From contig CP154956.1 of NCBI GenBank assembly GCA_039621445.1, forward strand, positions 1,596,719 through 1,660,718: a stretch of 64,000 nucleotides of DNA, read 5' to 3'. This document shows, piece by piece, positions 62,850 through 64,000 of the stretch. The first letter of the stretch is position 1. Each line of letters begins with the position of its first letter. The DNA comes from Euglena gracilis. Lineage: Eukaryota; Euglenida; Euglenophyceae; Euglenales. Made by a program: the position numbers and the translations under genes. Below the pieces are notes generated by a model. That model did not search any database and was not told where the DNA came from. It saw nothing but the letters and a program-made list of their open reading frames with translations.

Positions 62850-64000
62850 AGAAGAAACTCCTGCCGTGTCTTGCATGTCCTCAAAAACAAATCCTCCTTC
62901 AATAACAAAGGGAGGTGAAATGTTTGAAACTGCAGATTTATTATGAGAAATGATCTGATCTGAAAAAGATGTGTCGGCACTTTGCACCGTGCAGGCCAGT
63001 CGGCTGTGATGGGGCTGTCCCAGGGGCTTCTGCTGTCCAACCGGCGGCAGGCCGAGCCCCCATTGGCAGCCCGTGAGCAGGCTGCGGCTGGCCTGATGGC
63101 TGGCCACGCTGTTGGGCCAGCTGGACGACGGGCTGCTGGGCCAGCTGGTGCCCTGCCTGCGGCAGCCCAACAGAATGCAGGGGCTCCTGGCTGCCCTGCC
63201 GCAGCCCCCACATATCTGATTTTTTTTCCAAAACCTCTCTCGGTTCTGCATTTGGGTGTACGGGTCCATTTTTTTGTAATTCCTGCAGCACTTTCTGTAA
63301 CTCGAAAGTTTTCCCCCAACTTTTTCAAGTACCTGCCTCATTTCCTCCACTAGCCCACCAAATTTTTTCCCCCGGGAAAACATCTGCTGATAAACACTCT
63401 GAAAATTCTTCTGACAATCCGGTAGCAGTTTGTTTGGATTTCTGAGTGTCGTTTCCCTTCTTCATCTGAAATATTCTGGTGCAGTTTTTTAATACCCCCC
63501 CCAAAAAAACCATGGGGGGTTGTATTCATCGCCGAGTTTTTTTCACCCAGCTGGCGAACGTAATCAGCGAACTTCTGGAGCTGCTGTGCCTGGCCCTGCA
63601 CCGTACTACGCAGCGATACCAGGTCAGCCTGAACTTCAACGATCTCGTCAGTGACAACAACCAGCTCCTGGAGAGTTTCTGCCCCCCCCCCCCTGAGCTG
63701 GCTGGGCAGCTTTAAATTTCTCAGCAAACCGCTGAAAACTTTCAGGGCACAAGATCCTTAATTGGTAAGACACCCACCTGGTTTTACACTTGCTTCAAAT
63801 TTTTTTGTGGCGGGATGTCCAAAATTCCTAAACATTCCTGCCTCAGGGCCAAAAACTGATCACGGCTCGAATAAAAATGGGCCGGTTTTTCCTCAAATCT
63901 TTTTTCCTGCCCGACAAAAAGTTCAAGTGCCTGTGCGTCAATTTGTTGCACAGAAATTTGCACCTGGGCCTCACATTTTTTCTCAAAAAGTTCAAAAAGT
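62850..64000 (-). pseudogene. gag: Family B gag N-terminal block (partial at window edge)
   Basis: From the right edge leftward: heptad-rich segments including VVTDEIVEVQADLVSLRSTV and a following QQLQKFADYVRQL (63660-63560), then frames with LQELQKNGPVHPN and a glutamine/proline-rich stretch with repeated GQP and QLAQQ (63300-63030). The pattern of coiled coil then Q/P-rich linker recalls family A Gag. Frames change several times. Continues beyond the window. Confidence 0.5.

Overview
This window is repeat-rich eukaryotic DNA made almost entirely of nested, decaying retrotransposons. No host gene, rRNA, tRNA, operon or CRISPR array could be supported. The evidence for a eukaryote is Ty3/gypsy pol genes with integrase and chromodomain, long terminal repeats, a primer-binding site matching the 3' end of an initiator tRNA-Met, a LINE-like reverse transcriptase and small inverted-repeat elements. 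I cannot name the species; a protist or alga with a large repeat-laden genome fits, but that is inference. A 13-base N run (4673-4685) marks an assembly gap.

Family A is a large chromodomain-bearing Ty3/gypsy family present as four copies. Copy 1 (+, 1-4672) is cut by the window edge and by the gap. Copy 2 (-, 6838-23584) is complete: 412/413-bp LTRs, a 5-bp target duplication (CCTGT), adjoining primer-binding site and polypurine tract, and the order gag, pol, ORF3, ORF4. Copy 3 (-, gag-pol 24266-34641, 5' LTR to 35042) is older; copy 2 is inserted in its ORF3-like region, which lies in the opposite orientation to its own pol. Copy 4 (+, 47870-59878) has a decayed gag, almost no pol, several smaller insertions and an intact-looking 3' end.

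Family A has three unusual traits. First, gag and pol share one reading frame, separated by a UAG followed 3 nt later by a strong hairpin that copies 1-3 conserve, which suggests programmed stop-codon readthrough. Second, pol carries, between protease and reverse transcriptase, a four-cysteine motif and then a segment resembling the methyltransferase-like (MT) region of DIRS elements. Third, two large accessory genes (ORF3, 1310 aa; ORF4, about 480 aa with one frameshift) follow pol on the same strand; both have cysteine clusters and I recognise neither.

Family B is a second chromodomain gypsy element on the - strand from about 64000 down to 43205. Its RNase H is split by copy 4, and two of its internal blocks (capsid and reverse transcriptase) lie in the opposite orientation, as if inverted in place. 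Between 35.0 and 40.3 kb is a decayed LINE-like element. From 40.3 to 59 kb there are also minisatellites, palindromes, two related 3-bp-TSD inverted-repeat elements and one short bacterial-looking segment. The genes work together only as retrotransposon machinery: Gag packages RNA, Pol copies and integrates it, and ORF3/ORF4 have unknown roles.
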